Assembly (NCBI RefSeq): GCF_963668085.1
Contig: NZ_OY764058.1
Span: 558,001-622,000, forward strand
DNA: 64,000 bases
Direction: 5' to 3'
Origin: an uncultured Ilyobacter sp.
GTDB taxonomy: Bacteria > Fusobacteriota > Fusobacteriia > Fusobacteriales > Fusobacteriaceae
Shown: positions 52,950 to 61,668 of the stretch, piece after piece
Numbering within the stretch: position 1 is the first letter of the stretch
Layout of the letters: the number at the start of each line of letters is the position of its first letter
The notes under the pieces: generated by a model
Told to the model about the DNA's origin: nothing
Seen by the model: only the letters and a program-made list of their open reading frames with translations
The model's database searches: none
Made by a program: the position numbers and the translations under genes

Positions 52950-53000
52950 TACGGCATCTCTATGTCAAGTTTATGTCACACCTATGTCAGCTCTATGGCA
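52950..53000 (+). promoter_or_regulatory. Five-unit 11-bp direct-repeat array (OmpR/PhoB-type binding site)
   Basis: Heptamers TACGGCA, TATGTCA, TATGTCA, TATGTCA and TATGGCA start at 52950, 52961, 52972, 52983 and 52994, exactly 11 bases apart. One-turn tandem repeats with a TGTCA core are how PhoB/OmpR-family regulators bind DNA. The array is 152-202 bases upstream of the polyferredoxin start and about 350 upstream of the queuosine operon, so the polyferredoxin gene is the likelier target. No regulator gene of this family is adjacent. Confidence 0.6.
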
Positions 53001-53190
53001 TGAATAATTTTAAGAAATAGCAATCTCACAGTATGTATAGTTGTTAAATTTATAAAAAACAGATAAAAAATATTGGCAGTGTGTTCAGTAGAGTAACATA
53101 AAAAAATCCTGGATTGAATTTTAGGGAAAGATGCATCTTATTTTTTAATGAAATTGAGGATTTTTCCCACTTCATATTTATCAGAAAACG

Positions 53191-53199
53191 TGATATAAT
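53191..53199 (+). promoter_or_regulatory. Extended -10 promoter of the queuosine operon
   Basis: TGATATAAT contains TG plus a perfect TATAAT. Transcription would start near 53206, giving a leader of about 148 bases that holds the structured elements described next. Confidence 0.55.
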
Positions 53200-53220
53200 A
53201 AGCCATAAAATTAAGATAAA

Positions 53221-53263
53221 AGACAGTTTATTTGTACCATCCTGTCTCTAAACAAAACTAGGG
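53221..53263 (+). promoter_or_regulatory. Candidate preQ1-type riboswitch aptamer
   Basis: AGACAG (53221-53226) pairs with CTGTCT (53242-53247) around a 15-base loop, and an A-rich tail CTAAACAAAACTAGGG follows. A short stem near the transcript start plus an A-rich CAAAAC tail resembles preQ1-I aptamers, and the operon makes preQ0. The loop does not clearly match the consensus pairing with the tail, so this is a candidate only. A 14-bp imperfect hairpin (about 53264-53294) and a terminator follow. Confidence 0.4.
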
Positions 53264-53308
53264 CTAAGTTTTTGAGAAATCTCAAGAACTAAGTTTTCGT
53301 TTGTCTAG

Positions 53309-53331
53309 GGCAGAATTTTCTGCCTTTTTTT
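53309..53331 (+). terminator. Leader terminator before the queuosine operon
   Basis: GGCAGAA pairs with TTCTGCC and seven T follow. It lies only 23 bases before the first start codon, so it should act as an attenuator for the operon rather than end an upstream gene. Confidence 0.78.
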
Positions 53332-53353
53332 ATTTTCCACAGAAAGGAGTCAC

Positions 53354-54346
53354 ATGAAGAAAATAGGAATAACAACAACAGTGCCTGTAGAAGTTCTTAT
53401 GGCTGCAGGGTATACACCCGTAGACCTAAACAATCTTTTTATCACTTCTGCAGATTACAATAAATATATAGATATAGCAGAAAAAGACGGTTTTCCAAAG
53501 AGTATGTGTGCCTGGATAAAGGGTATTTACGGTGCGTGCCTGGAAAACAACATCACCGAGATAATCGGGGTAACAGAGGGAGACTGCTCAAATACAAAGG
53601 TCCTTTTAGAAGTGTTGAAGAGTAAAGGGGTAAAAGGACATCCCTTTGCATTCCCGCATTCTCACACCAGAGAGTCGGTAAAAAGAGAGATAAGTAAATT
53701 TATGGACCTTTTCGGGGTCTCTTCAGAAGAAGTGGAAAAAGTAAGAAAAAATATAAATATCCTTAGAAAAGATGCCATAAAACTCGATGAGATGACCTAT
53801 CTTGAGGAAAAAGCCGATGGCTTTGAAAACCATATTTTACAGCTTTGTCTCAGTGATTTTGACGGAGATATGGAAAAATACGGAATTTTTCTGAAAAATA
53901 AAATATCGGAAATAGAAAAAAGAGAAAAAAAACCGAAAAAACTCAGACTGGGATACCTAGGAGTACCTCCTATGCAGGGAGACCTTCATCATTTTGTAGA
54001 AAAATTTGATGCCAGATTTGTATATAATGAAGTTCAGAGGGAATTTGCGTTTCCCAGAGCATTACAGGCGGAAAACATCTTTGAACAATATTATGACTAC
54101 ACCTATCCCTATGATATCGAATACAGACTGAAGGATATTTTGGAGCAAGTGAGACTCAGAAAGCTCGACGGAATAATCCACTATACCCAGGCATTTTGCC
54201 ACAGGGCAATAGAGGACATAATCTTGAAGGAAAGACTTGATATCCCTGTGATGAATATAGAGGGTGACAAGCATAATTCCCTTGATGCCAGGACGAAACT
54301 TCGTTTAGAGGCATTCTTGGACATGCTTCATGATTTGAAAAGTTAG
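53354..54346 (+). CDS. 2-hydroxyacyl-CoA dehydratase D-component-like protein (double-cubane reductase type)
   Basis: The 330-residue protein resembles the HgdB/BcrB/double-cubane cluster family, which performs ATP-dependent low-potential reductions with iron-sulfur clusters. Cysteines that could bind a cluster are Cys 52 (KSMCAWIKG), Cys 78 (EGDCSNTK) and one near residue 279 (TQAFCHRAIED); RLGYLGVPP opens the second Rossmann-like half. It is shorter than classic HgdB (about 380). The next gene is its activase, and both are in one operon with queD, queE, folE and queC. No CoA-ester pathway gene is nearby. The substrate may be a queuosine precursor. AAAGGAG precedes ATG. Confidence 0.8.
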   Translation: MKKIGITTTVPVEVLMAAGYTPVDLNNLFITSADYNKYIDIAEKDGFPKSMCAWIKGIYGACLENNITEIIGVTEGDCSNTKVLLEVLKSKGVKGHPFAFPHSHTRESVKREISKFMDLFGVSSEEVEKVRKNINILRKDAIKLDEMTYLEEKADGFENHILQLCLSDFDGDMEKYGIFLKNKISEIEKREKKPKKLRLGYLGVPPMQGDLHHFVEKFDARFVYNEVQREFAFPRALQAENIFEQYYDYTYPYDIEYRLKDILEQVRLRKLDGIIHYTQAFCHRAIEDIILKERLDIPVMNIEGDKHNSLDARTKLRLEAFLDMLHDLKS

Positions 54347-54358
54347 CGGAGGAAAAAA

Positions 54359-55123
54359 TTGAAAGTTGTAGGAATAGATTTAGGAAGCCGAGAGGTAAAA
54401 ATAGCCGTCATGGAAGATATGAAACTCTTGAAAAAGCTCAAAGTGAGCACAGTTTCATTTTATCGGGACTACTGCACTTACGACGGAAAAATCCAGGTAG
54501 ACCTTGAAAAACTGGGAATAGACAAAGTGGACAGGGCGGTATCAACTGGGTACGGCCGTAACAACACAGACCTGGAAACGTTCACCCCTATAAACGAAAT
54601 AAAAGCACATGTCTACGGAGCATCCTTCCAGAGCGGTCTAAAGGACTTTATCCTTCTAGATATAGGAGGACAGGACGTCAAGGTAGTCAGGGTGGAAAAG
54701 GGGATATCCACTGACCTTGACCTAAACGACAAATGTGCCGCTTCATGCGGAAGATATCTGGAAAATATGTGTGCCGTACTGGAAACTCCCTTAGAGGAGT
54801 TATCAAGACACCATGAAAATCCTGTGGAATTAAACTCAACCTGCGCAGTTTTTTCCGAGTCTGAACTCATAGGCTGTATCGCCGAAGGAGTATCCCTAGA
54901 AAGACTCTGTGCCGGTGTAAATCACTCTATGTACAGGAGACTAAAACCCATGCTCACAAAGTTTCGTGGTAGAAACCTTGTGGTCACAGGTGGGGTGGCT
55001 CAGAATGAAGCCATTAAAAATTATCTGAAAAATGACTATGATAAAATAACAGAGGTAGATGACCCTCAGTTCAACGGAGCCATAGGGTGCTGCTATTTTG
55101 CACACAACCATATGAAAAAATAA
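54359..55123 (+). CDS. BadF/BadG/HgdC-type ATPase, activator of the dehydratase-like reductase
   Basis: This is a 254-residue ASKHA-fold ATPase. VVGIDLGSREVKIAVM and LLDIGGQDVKVV are the ATP-binding motifs. The dimer-bridging [4Fe-4S] cluster cysteines are in NDKCAASCGRYLE and NSTCAVFSESE, and VVTGGVAQNEA closes the site. Such proteins use ATP to push an electron to a much lower potential and pass it to a HgdB-like partner. TTG 54359 follows GCGGAGG, 12 bases after the partner gene. The next gene, queD, starts 11 bases downstream. Confidence 0.92.
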   Translation: MKVVGIDLGSREVKIAVMEDMKLLKKLKVSTVSFYRDYCTYDGKIQVDLEKLGIDKVDRAVSTGYGRNNTDLETFTPINEIKAHVYGASFQSGLKDFILLDIGGQDVKVVRVEKGISTDLDLNDKCAASCGRYLENMCAVLETPLEELSRHHENPVELNSTCAVFSESELIGCIAEGVSLERLCAGVNHSMYRRLKPMLTKFRGRNLVVTGGVAQNEAIKNYLKNDYDKITEVDDPQFNGAIGCCYFAHNHMKK

Positions 55124-55134
55124 CGGAGGAACAG

Positions 55135-55563
55135 ATGTATATATTGACAGCAGAGCACCATTTTGACAGTGCTCATTTTCTACAAGGGTACGACGGAAAA
55201 TGTGCCAATATTCACGGTCACAGATGGAGAGTTATGGCGGAAGTAGAGGGAGAAAAACTTTTTCTTAAAGGACAGCTGAGAGACATGGTAGTGGATTTTG
55301 GTGACCTAAAAAGAGATATAAAAAAGATGGTGGATTATTATGACCACTCTCTCATTATAGAGACAGGTTCCATGAGAAAAGAAACTCTTACATTCTTAAA
55401 GGAAGACGGTTTCAATATTATAGAGGTAGATTTCAGACCAACGGCAGAAAGATTTGCAAAAAAATTCTATGAAGAACTGGAAAGTACAGGATACAGAGTA
55501 AAAAGAATATATGTTTATGAAACTCCTACCAACTGTGCAATATACGAAAGGCAGGGAGTATAG
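55135..55563 (+). CDS. queD: 6-carboxy-5,6,7,8-tetrahydropterin synthase QueD
   Basis: QueD turns dihydroneopterin triphosphate into 6-carboxytetrahydropterin, an early step to preQ0. The zinc ligands are in HHFDSAHFL and the HGHRW motif. DFGDLK and YDHSLI are typical, and ETPTNCAIYE gives the C-terminal catalytic Glu. I choose ATG 55135, preceded by CGGAGGA; it gives 142 residues, the normal size. Confidence 0.95.
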   Translation: MYILTAEHHFDSAHFLQGYDGKCANIHGHRWRVMAEVEGEKLFLKGQLRDMVVDFGDLKRDIKKMVDYYDHSLIIETGSMRKETLTFLKEDGFNIIEVDFRPTAERFAKKFYEELESTGYRVKRIYVYETPTNCAIYERQGV

Positions 55564-55564
55564 G

Positions 55565-56233
55565 ATGAATTATAAAGTTGTGGAGACATTTGTCAGTATA
55601 AACGGTGAAGGTAAAAAATCCGGAGAACTGGCTGTATTTATAAGGCTTGCAGGATGCAATCTGAGATGCAGCTACTGTGATACCATGTGGGCAAATGAGG
55701 CTGATGTATCTTTCAAACCTATGAGCAAGGAAGATATTTATGATTATATAAAAGGTACAGGAGTGGAGAATATAACCCTAACCGGGGGAGAACCCCTTAT
55801 TCAAGATGGTATAGGGGAGCTTATTGATTTTCTCATGGAGGATGAAGACCTCTGTATAGAGGTTGAAACAAACGGCAGCGTGACCATAGAGAATTTCAGA
55901 AAAGATCACGGAAAAAGATTATCTTTCACCATGGACTATAAGGGAGCTTCAAGCCAAATGGAAGACAGTATGCTCATGGATAATTTTGATACCCTCACAG
56001 AATACGACACAGTGAAATTTGTAGTTGGAAGTGAGCAGGATCTTTTTAAGGCCAAAGAAATAATTGATAATTTTCATCTGACAGAGATATGTAATCTGTT
56101 TTTTAGTCCAATATATGGAGATATAAACCCAGAAGTCATTGTAGAGTTTATGAAGGTAAATAAAATGAACAGGGTGAGGCTGCAGATACAGCTTCATAAA
56201 ATCATATGGAGCCCAGAAGAGAGAGGTGTATAA
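55565..56233 (+). CDS. queE: 7-carboxy-7-deazaguanine synthase QueE
   Basis: QueE is a radical SAM enzyme that contracts the pterin ring to 7-carboxy-7-deazaguanine. The cluster motif is CNLRCSYC (CX3CX2C), followed by [25 protein letters not shown] and LTGGEPL are further family motifs. It starts at ATG 55565, one base after the queD stop, with AGGGAG upstream, and is 222 residues. The stop overlaps the folE start (TAATG). Confidence 0.95.
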   Translation: MNYKVVETFVSINGEGKKSGELAVFIRLAGCNLRCSYCDTMWANEADVSFKPMSKEDIYDYIKGTGVENITLTGGEPLIQDGIGELIDFLMEDEDLCIEVETNGSVTIENFRKDHGKRLSFTMDYKGASSQMEDSMLMDNFDTLTEYDTVKFVVGSEQDLFKAKEIIDNFHLTEICNLFFSPIYGDINPEVIVEFMKVNKMNRVRLQIQLHKIIWSPEERGV

Positions 56234-56826
56234 TGAAAAAAATAGATAAGAAAAAAATAGAGGAACACATAAGGGGAATATTAGAAGCCTTAGGAGACAA
56301 TCCTGACAGACCAGGACTTATCGACACTCCCAAAAGAGTAGCAAATATGTACGCCGAAATATTTTTGGGTCTTGCCTATACAAATGACGATATAGCAGAG
56401 ATGTACGGAGTTACTTTTGACGAAGAGGATATTTACACAGAGCCAGGGAGTGATATGGTTCTCATGAAGGATATCGATATTTTCTCTCACTGTGAGCACC
56501 ATCTTTCACTCATGTACAACATGACTGTAGCTGTGGCATACATCCCAAAGGAAAAGGTAATCGGACTCAGCAAAATAGCCAGAATAGCAGATATGGTTTC
56601 CAGAAGGCCTCAGCTTCAGGAAAGAATAGGTAAAGATATAGCAGAGATAATCCAAAAAGTGACCCAAAGCGATGACGTCGCTGTAATCATAAAGGGTGAA
56701 CATGGTTGCATGACAACCAGAGGAATAAAAAAACCAGGAACCAAAACTATCACTACCACCCTCAGAGGAAGATTTAAATCAGAAGAAGCACTTTATAGCA
56801 GACTTATGGAACTTTACAGATCATAG
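56233..56826 (+). CDS. folE: GTP cyclohydrolase I FolE
   Basis: FolE converts GTP to dihydroneopterin triphosphate, the common precursor of folate and queuosine. Zinc-site motifs are SHCEHHL and [31 protein letters not shown] and [10 protein letters not shown] are also typical. It is 197 residues from ATG 56233. Its place between queE and queC suggests it supplies the queuosine branch. Confidence 0.96.
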   Translation: MKKIDKKKIEEHIRGILEALGDNPDRPGLIDTPKRVANMYAEIFLGLAYTNDDIAEMYGVTFDEEDIYTEPGSDMVLMKDIDIFSHCEHHLSLMYNMTVAVAYIPKEKVIGLSKIARIADMVSRRPQLQERIGKDIAEIIQKVTQSDDVAVIIKGEHGCMTTRGIKKPGTKTITTTLRGRFKSEEALYSRLMELYRS

Positions 56827-56839
56827 GAGGAAATTGTTG

Positions 56840-57508
56840 ATGCAGAATATAATAGATAAAGAGAGATGCGTCGTAGTTTTTAGCGGAGGGCAGGACAGTA
56901 CTACTCTTCTGTTTTGGGCAAAGAAAAAATTCAAAGAGGTTATAGCCTTATCATTTAATTATGGACAAAAGCATGAACTGGAACTCCAGTGTGCTCAGGA
57001 CATATGTAAAAAATACGATGTTGAGCACCACATCCTGGATATGGGACTTCTAAGCCAGCTGGCTCCCAATGCACTTACAAGGACAGATATCAAAGTGGAC
57101 AAGGATACTCCCAAAGACGGACTTCCAAATACATTTGTAGACGGAAGAAATATGATTTTTCTGACTTTTGCCTCTATATTCGCCAAGCAGAGAAATATCA
57201 ATCGTGTAATTACAGGTGTGTCCCAAAGTGACTTCAGCGGCTATCCAGACTGCAGAGATATCTTTATAAAGTCCATCAACACAACCCTAAGCCTGGCTAT
57301 GGACTATCAGTTTGTAGTGGAGACGCCTCTTATGTGGCTAGATAAGGCCGAGACATGGAAGATGGCTGATGATCTGAGAGTCCTTGATATAATAAAAAAC
57401 GAGACCCTCACATGCTACAACGGAATAATCGGAAACGGATGCGGAGAATGTCCTGCCTGTAAACTGAGAAAAAACGGATATGTGGAATTCAAAAAGAAAT
57501 TCAAATAA
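56840..57508 (+). CDS. queC: 7-cyano-7-deazaguanine synthase QueC
   Basis: QueC uses ATP and ammonia to turn carboxy-deazaguanine into preQ0. The PP-loop is [14 protein letters not shown]. The zinc site is [19 protein letters not shown] with four cysteines, and [14 protein letters not shown] is conserved. ATG 56840 lies 9 bases after AGGAGG; in-frame TTGs at 56834 and 56837 are alternatives. It is the last gene of the operon. Genes for preQ0 reduction (queF) and later steps are not in the window. Confidence 0.96.
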   Translation: MQNIIDKERCVVVFSGGQDSTTLLFWAKKKFKEVIALSFNYGQKHELELQCAQDICKKYDVEHHILDMGLLSQLAPNALTRTDIKVDKDTPKDGLPNTFVDGRNMIFLTFASIFAKQRNINRVITGVSQSDFSGYPDCRDIFIKSINTTLSLAMDYQFVVETPLMWLDKAETWKMADDLRVLDIIKNETLTCYNGIIGNGCGECPACKLRKNGYVEFKKKFK

Positions 57509-57671
57509 AATATCCGTCTAAAATTCAACATGTAATACCAAAGTGAATTTTCAAATCCCTTATAAATATTCTTTTGTAAACTAAAAGCTTTTAATCTTTA
57601 GTTTTCAGGATTTTTATTTATGGGGGATTTTTTATTTTCTGCAGTCGGCCTGATCAGAAAATATACCAAAA

Positions 57672-57704
57672 AAACCTTTTTCAGACAGTATCTGAAAAAG
57701 GTTT
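57672..57704. terminator. Hairpin terminator between queC and scrK
   Basis: AAACCTTTTTCAGA pairs with TCTGAAAAAGGTTT around 5 bases. It can serve the converging queC and scrK transcripts. The rest of 57509-57767 shows nothing else. Confidence 0.72.
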
Positions 57705-57767
57705 AATAAAATTTTATTCATTCCACGGCTAGGCCCCGGGTTTATTATGAAACACTTAGTTTTTTCT

Positions 57768-58724
57768 CTAAATACCCTCTACCTCTTCTAAAGTCGGAAG
57801 CGCGGCAATTGCTCCAAATTTTGTGCATGTTATTGCCCCTACCTTATTGGCAAAGCTCACTATCTCCCTGGTTTTTTCAAAATCACAGATCGCTTTATTT
57901 GGATTTTTTTCCATTGACAGCCTGTACAGAACGCCCCCTATAAAAGCATCTCCTGCTCCTGTGGAATCTATCGATTTCACCTTTATACTTCCCACAACTA
58001 CTTTTTCTCCGTCTATGCTGAGAAGGGTTCCCTCCTTCCCCAAAGTTACCACAACAGTCCTTGTCCCGTATTTATGAATTTCGTCGACTGCCTCTTCGAG
58101 ATTTTCTTTACCGCTTATAATTCTGGCCTCTTCGTCACTAACCTTTGCAAAATCAGCCTGAGCCAGACATTTTATGCTTTCGGCTCTGAATTCTTCTTTT
58201 CTCTCACCGAAAAGTGCCCCTCTCCAATTTGGGTCAAATGAAACGAAGGCCCCTTTGGATTTTGCATATTTCATGAGTTCGTAATAGGTTTTCTTGAGGT
58301 TCCCACCTAAAAGTGCTGTAGCCGATCCAAAGTGAAATATTTTGACTTCCTCTAGTTTATCCAGATCCAGTTCTTTAAAAGAAAGATTCTCATCGGCTCC
58401 CCTGTTGAATATAAAATCTCTTTCCCCGTCTTTTCTCAGAGAAACAAAAGCTAAAGTTGTAGGTTTTTCTCTGTCAAAATAAAGCATCCTGGTATCAACT
58501 CCAGTTTCTATAAGGGTTCTCTCCAAGAACTTTCCGAAGGAGTCAAATCCGACCTTTCCTATAAATCCAACCTTTTGACCCAGTTTTGCAGCTGCTGCAC
58601 AGACATTGGCAGGAGCCCCCCCTGCTTTTTTTTCAAATTTTTCCCCGTCAATAAGGTCGCTGTCTATATCTTTACAGATAAAATCTATCAAAAGCTCCCC
58701 TATACATACTATTTTCGGATTCAT
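57768..58724 (-). CDS. scrK: Fructokinase ScrK (PfkB family)
   Basis: ScrK phosphorylates the fructose released by sucrose-6-phosphate hydrolase. The ribokinase-fold motifs are GGAPANVCAAAAKLG near the start and DSTGAGDAFIGGVLYRL with the catalytic Asp near the end. It is 318 residues. GAGGTGAAAAG precedes ATG. It lies 12 bases after scrB as the last gene of the sucrose operon. Confidence 0.93.
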   Translation of the reverse strand: MNPKIVCIGELLIDFICKDIDSDLIDGEKFEKKAGGAPANVCAAAAKLGQKVGFIGKVGFDSFGKFLERTLIETGVDTRMLYFDREKPTTLAFVSLRKDGERDFIFNRGADENLSFKELDLDKLEEVKIFHFGSATALLGGNLKKTYYELMKYAKSKGAFVSFDPNWRGALFGERKEEFRAESIKCLAQADFAKVSDEEARIISGKENLEEAVDEIHKYGTRTVVVTLGKEGTLLSIDGEKVVVGSIKVKSIDSTGAGDAFIGGVLYRLSMEKNPNKAICDFEKTREIVSFANKVGAITCTKFGAIAALPTLEEVEGI

Positions 58725-58736
58725 CTTTTCACCTCA

Positions 58737-60170
58737 TCATATATTCCATTTTTTTATACTTATTTCCGCTTCTCCATCTGAGAAAAACTCTATCCCCTGG
58801 CTTTTTTCATCTGGAAATATTCTGGCAGTAAAAACCTCTGCACCGTCATTTATGAAAACCTCTGTTAATGACCTGTCCATAAATATATGAAAAATTATCT
58901 CTGAAGAATCAAGAGAGCATTTTCTCGTTGTGCCATATTCTTCAGCAAAGGATTCTCCAGAACTGCTCCTGTCCAGTATGACTTTTTTATCAATCCTATT
59001 ATATTTCAATACGGTTTTTTCATTTTTACCCACACGTAAGTTAATACCAAATTCTTCAGCCTCTATACTTTTTATTCTGCATATCATTTCAAAGGAATCA
59101 CCCTCTATACCTGGATAAGTTTTTTTACCGGAAAATATATCCTTTACCTGGACAAAATCCTTTCTGAGTTTTTTCATCTCTTCTACAGGCCTTTGCACCA
59201 GCTTACCGTCTATTATTTCAAGCTCTCTCGGCATAGTAAGGCAGTGGACCCACCCCTTATCTTCTGACGGGTAATTAACTTCAGGAAGTCCTCCCCAGGC
59301 CACCATTATCCTTCTTCCTTTTTCATCTATCATTGTCTGAGGTGCATAAAAGTCAAATCCCCTGTCTAACTCATGAAATCCATTATGCTGAAGAGTCACT
59401 TTTTCCAGATCCAGACTTCCCAGTACATAACCAGACTGGTATATATTATTATATCGGTCTCCTTCTGCTGCTATCCCCTGTGGAGAAAAAATAAAAACCC
59501 CTTTCCCATTTATTTCAAAATAATCGGGACACTCCCACATATATCCGAAATTCCCGAGATCTGTCTTTATTTCCCCTAAAAAATTCCAGTTTTTCATGTC
59601 TGGGGAATTATACAAGGCCGCTGCCCCTGTGAGATTCTCTCTCTGGGCTCCTATGACAGCATAGTATACTTCTCCGTCTTTCCATACCTTAGGATCTCTA
59701 AAATGCCTGGTGTACCCTTCCGGCTGATTTACAATAACAGGTCCTAACTTCTCGAAATCTTCTCCGTTATCAGATACTGCGAGACACTGATAGGTCTCTC
59801 TGTTCCCACGATCATCCTTTACATTACCAGTATAAAATAGAATCAGCTGACCATCTTTTTCGATGGCACTCCCTGAATAGCATCCATTTTTATCGTACCA
59901 GTCCTCTGGAGCTAGTACTGGCAGAAGATTTTCCCATGAAATCAGGTCTTTACTTGTAAAATGTCCCCAGAATTTCGTACTGTGGTTGCATTCAAAGGGA
60001 TTCCACTGGTAGAAAAGATGATACCTTCCGTCATAATAACTAAATCCGTTGGGATCATTTATAAGACCGGAAGGAGCCATTAGGTGATAAGAAAGTCTGT
60101 GATAATCTTTCTCCACCATATTCTTTTTATTTTCTACCTCATCCAAGGCTTTTTTTATTAAATCAGACAT
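58737..60170 (-). CDS. scrB: Sucrose-6-phosphate hydrolase ScrB (GH32)
   Basis: This GH32 beta-fructosidase splits sucrose 6-phosphate into glucose 6-phosphate and fructose. The nucleophile motif is GLINDPNGFSYYDGRYHLFYQWNPF-like (shown at residues 36-60), the transition-state Asp is in HFRDPKVW, and the acid/base Glu is in MWECPDYFE. A C-terminal beta-sandwich follows. ATG 60170 follows GGGAGTGAAGAG, giving 477 residues. No signal peptide is present, as expected for a cytoplasmic enzyme fed by a PTS. Confidence 0.94.
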   Translation of the reverse strand: MSDLIKKALDEVENKKNMVEKDYHRLSYHLMAPSGLINDPNGFSYYDGRYHLFYQWNPFECNHSTKFWGHFTSKDLISWENLLPVLAPEDWYDKNGCYSGSAIEKDGQLILFYTGNVKDDRGNRETYQCLAVSDNGEDFEKLGPVIVNQPEGYTRHFRDPKVWKDGEVYYAVIGAQRENLTGAAALYNSPDMKNWNFLGEIKTDLGNFGYMWECPDYFEINGKGVFIFSPQGIAAEGDRYNNIYQSGYVLGSLDLEKVTLQHNGFHELDRGFDFYAPQTMIDEKGRRIMVAWGGLPEVNYPSEDKGWVHCLTMPRELEIIDGKLVQRPVEEMKKLRKDFVQVKDIFSGKKTYPGIEGDSFEMICRIKSIEAEEFGINLRVGKNEKTVLKYNRIDKKVILDRSSSGESFAEEYGTTRKCSLDSSEIIFHIFMDRSLTEVFINDGAEVFTARIFPDEKSQGIEFFSDGEAEISIKKWNI

Positions 60171-60217
60171 CTCTTCACTCCCGTATTTTACAACTTTTTT
60201 ATAATTTAAATAAAGCA

Positions 60218-60239
60218 TAAGAGGGACAAGTCCCTCTTA
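60218..60239. other. Intercistronic hairpin between scrA and scrB
   Basis: TAAGAGGGAC pairs with GTCCCTCTTA immediately after the scrA stop. No good T-run follows on the minus strand. It probably tunes mRNA stability or gives partial termination between transporter and hydrolase. Confidence 0.4.
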
Positions 60240-60243
60240 ATCC

Positions 60244-61608
60244 TTAATTATTTTCTTTGAATCCCATTACCCATGTAGCTACAAATGATGCTCCAAGGGC
60301 AAGAGCCATACCTATAATATAGTTAATCATAGAATTTGCAGACACAATGGCTGTTCCAGGTATACCTGTTACCCCCACTCCTGTCATGAAGACTTTCGTC
60401 ATTACTACATAGGCTCCTCCTACAGCTCCTCCGATTGCAGCCCCTATAAATGGCTTAATCAGTTTTAAGTTTACACCAAAGATAGCAGCCTCGGTTATCC
60501 CTAGGAAGCACGATATTCCTGAAGGAAGTGCTATGGATTTTAGTTTTTTATCTTTTGTTTTAAAGAATACAGCCATTGCAGCTCCACCCTGAGCCACATT
60601 TGCCATAGACCAGATAGGCAGGAGATAATTTCCGCCTATATTTTTTATCATCTCAGCTTCAAAGGCATGAAAAGAGTGGTGAACTCCTGTTATAACTATA
60701 GTGGAATATGCTCCTCCGAAAATAAGTCCCGCAACTGCCCCGGCTCCGCTCAGAACCGATCCCAGTCCAAAGGATATACCTGTCCCCAGTGCTCTGCCAG
60801 CAGGGCCTATAATAAACAGTGATACAAAGCCTGTAATCAGAATTGTCAAAAATGGAGTTAATATAATGTCAAGAACATTGGGAACTATTTTTCTTATATT
60901 TTTCTCCACATGAGACATAACCCATACAGCTATAAGTATAGGCAGTACTGTTCCCTGATAACCTAATTTTGCTACCTTAAATCCTCCGACCTGGAAGAAT
61001 CCTGTGATCCCTCCTCCCACTGTCCATGCATTTTGAAGTGCCGGATGTATCAGAATACCTCCGAGAGCAGCAGCAAGATAAGGGTTGCATTCAAATTCTC
61101 TGGCTGCTGAGAATGCAATCAGTACCGGTAAAAATACAAAAGCCGCATTGGAAAACATGTCCAGAAGGGCAAACATATCACTCGATGAATCAAACCAGTT
61201 GAATCTTGCACCCATACCTAAAAGTCCCATCAAAAGACCCGATGCTACGATTGCCGGTATTACAGGAACAAATATATTTGATAATGTCCTGGCAATCTTT
61301 TGAACAACATTAAGATTTTTCATAGCTTCTTTGGTTGCTTCACTTTTAGAAGATGCTTTTATCTCTCCCATTCCTGTCATCTCTGCATATACTTTATTTA
61401 CAATTCCTTGTCCCAGAATTATCTGATACTGACCTGCAGTAGAAAAAGCTCCTTTTACACCCTCTATCTTTTCAATACTCTCTTTATTTACATTGGTCTC
61501 GTCATTTAGTACCAGTCTTAGTCTTGTGGCACAGTGTGCTGCACTTGATATATTCTCTCTTCCCCCTATACCAATAATTATCTCCTGAGCCATTTTCTTA
61601 TAATCCAT
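60244..61608 (-). CDS. scrA: PTS sucrose-specific EIIBC permease ScrA
   Basis: This phosphotransferase permease imports and phosphorylates sucrose. The EIIB domain (residues 1-85) has SSAAHCATRLRLVL with the phospho-cysteine. The EIIC domain has about ten helices, with GVHHSFHAFEAEMI and GITEAAIFGVNLKLIKPF as substrate-path motifs. There is no fused EIIA, and a separate EIIA gene lies just upstream. At 454 residues it is standard. The specificity follows from the scrB and scrK neighbours. Confidence 0.92.
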   Translation of the reverse strand: MDYKKMAQEIIIGIGGRENISSAAHCATRLRLVLNDETNVNKESIEKIEGVKGAFSTAGQYQIILGQGIVNKVYAEMTGMGEIKASSKSEATKEAMKNLNVVQKIARTLSNIFVPVIPAIVASGLLMGLLGMGARFNWFDSSSDMFALLDMFSNAAFVFLPVLIAFSAAREFECNPYLAAALGGILIHPALQNAWTVGGGITGFFQVGGFKVAKLGYQGTVLPILIAVWVMSHVEKNIRKIVPNVLDIILTPFLTILITGFVSLFIIGPAGRALGTGISFGLGSVLSGAGAVAGLIFGGAYSTIVITGVHHSFHAFEAEMIKNIGGNYLLPIWSMANVAQGGAAMAVFFKTKDKKLKSIALPSGISCFLGITEAAIFGVNLKLIKPFIGAAIGGAVGGAYVVMTKVFMTGVGVTGIPGTAIVSANSMINYIIGMALALGASFVATWVMGFKENN

Positions 61609-61668
61609 TTCATTCCTCCTTCATCTAGCCTTATAATAACATTACCATTTTTAGACCAATAACTTTTT

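Noticed and set aside
53221-53263. Firm preQ1-I riboswitch call
   Set aside because: The stem and A-rich tail fit, but I could not form the loop-tail pairing of the consensus, so it is kept as a candidate only.
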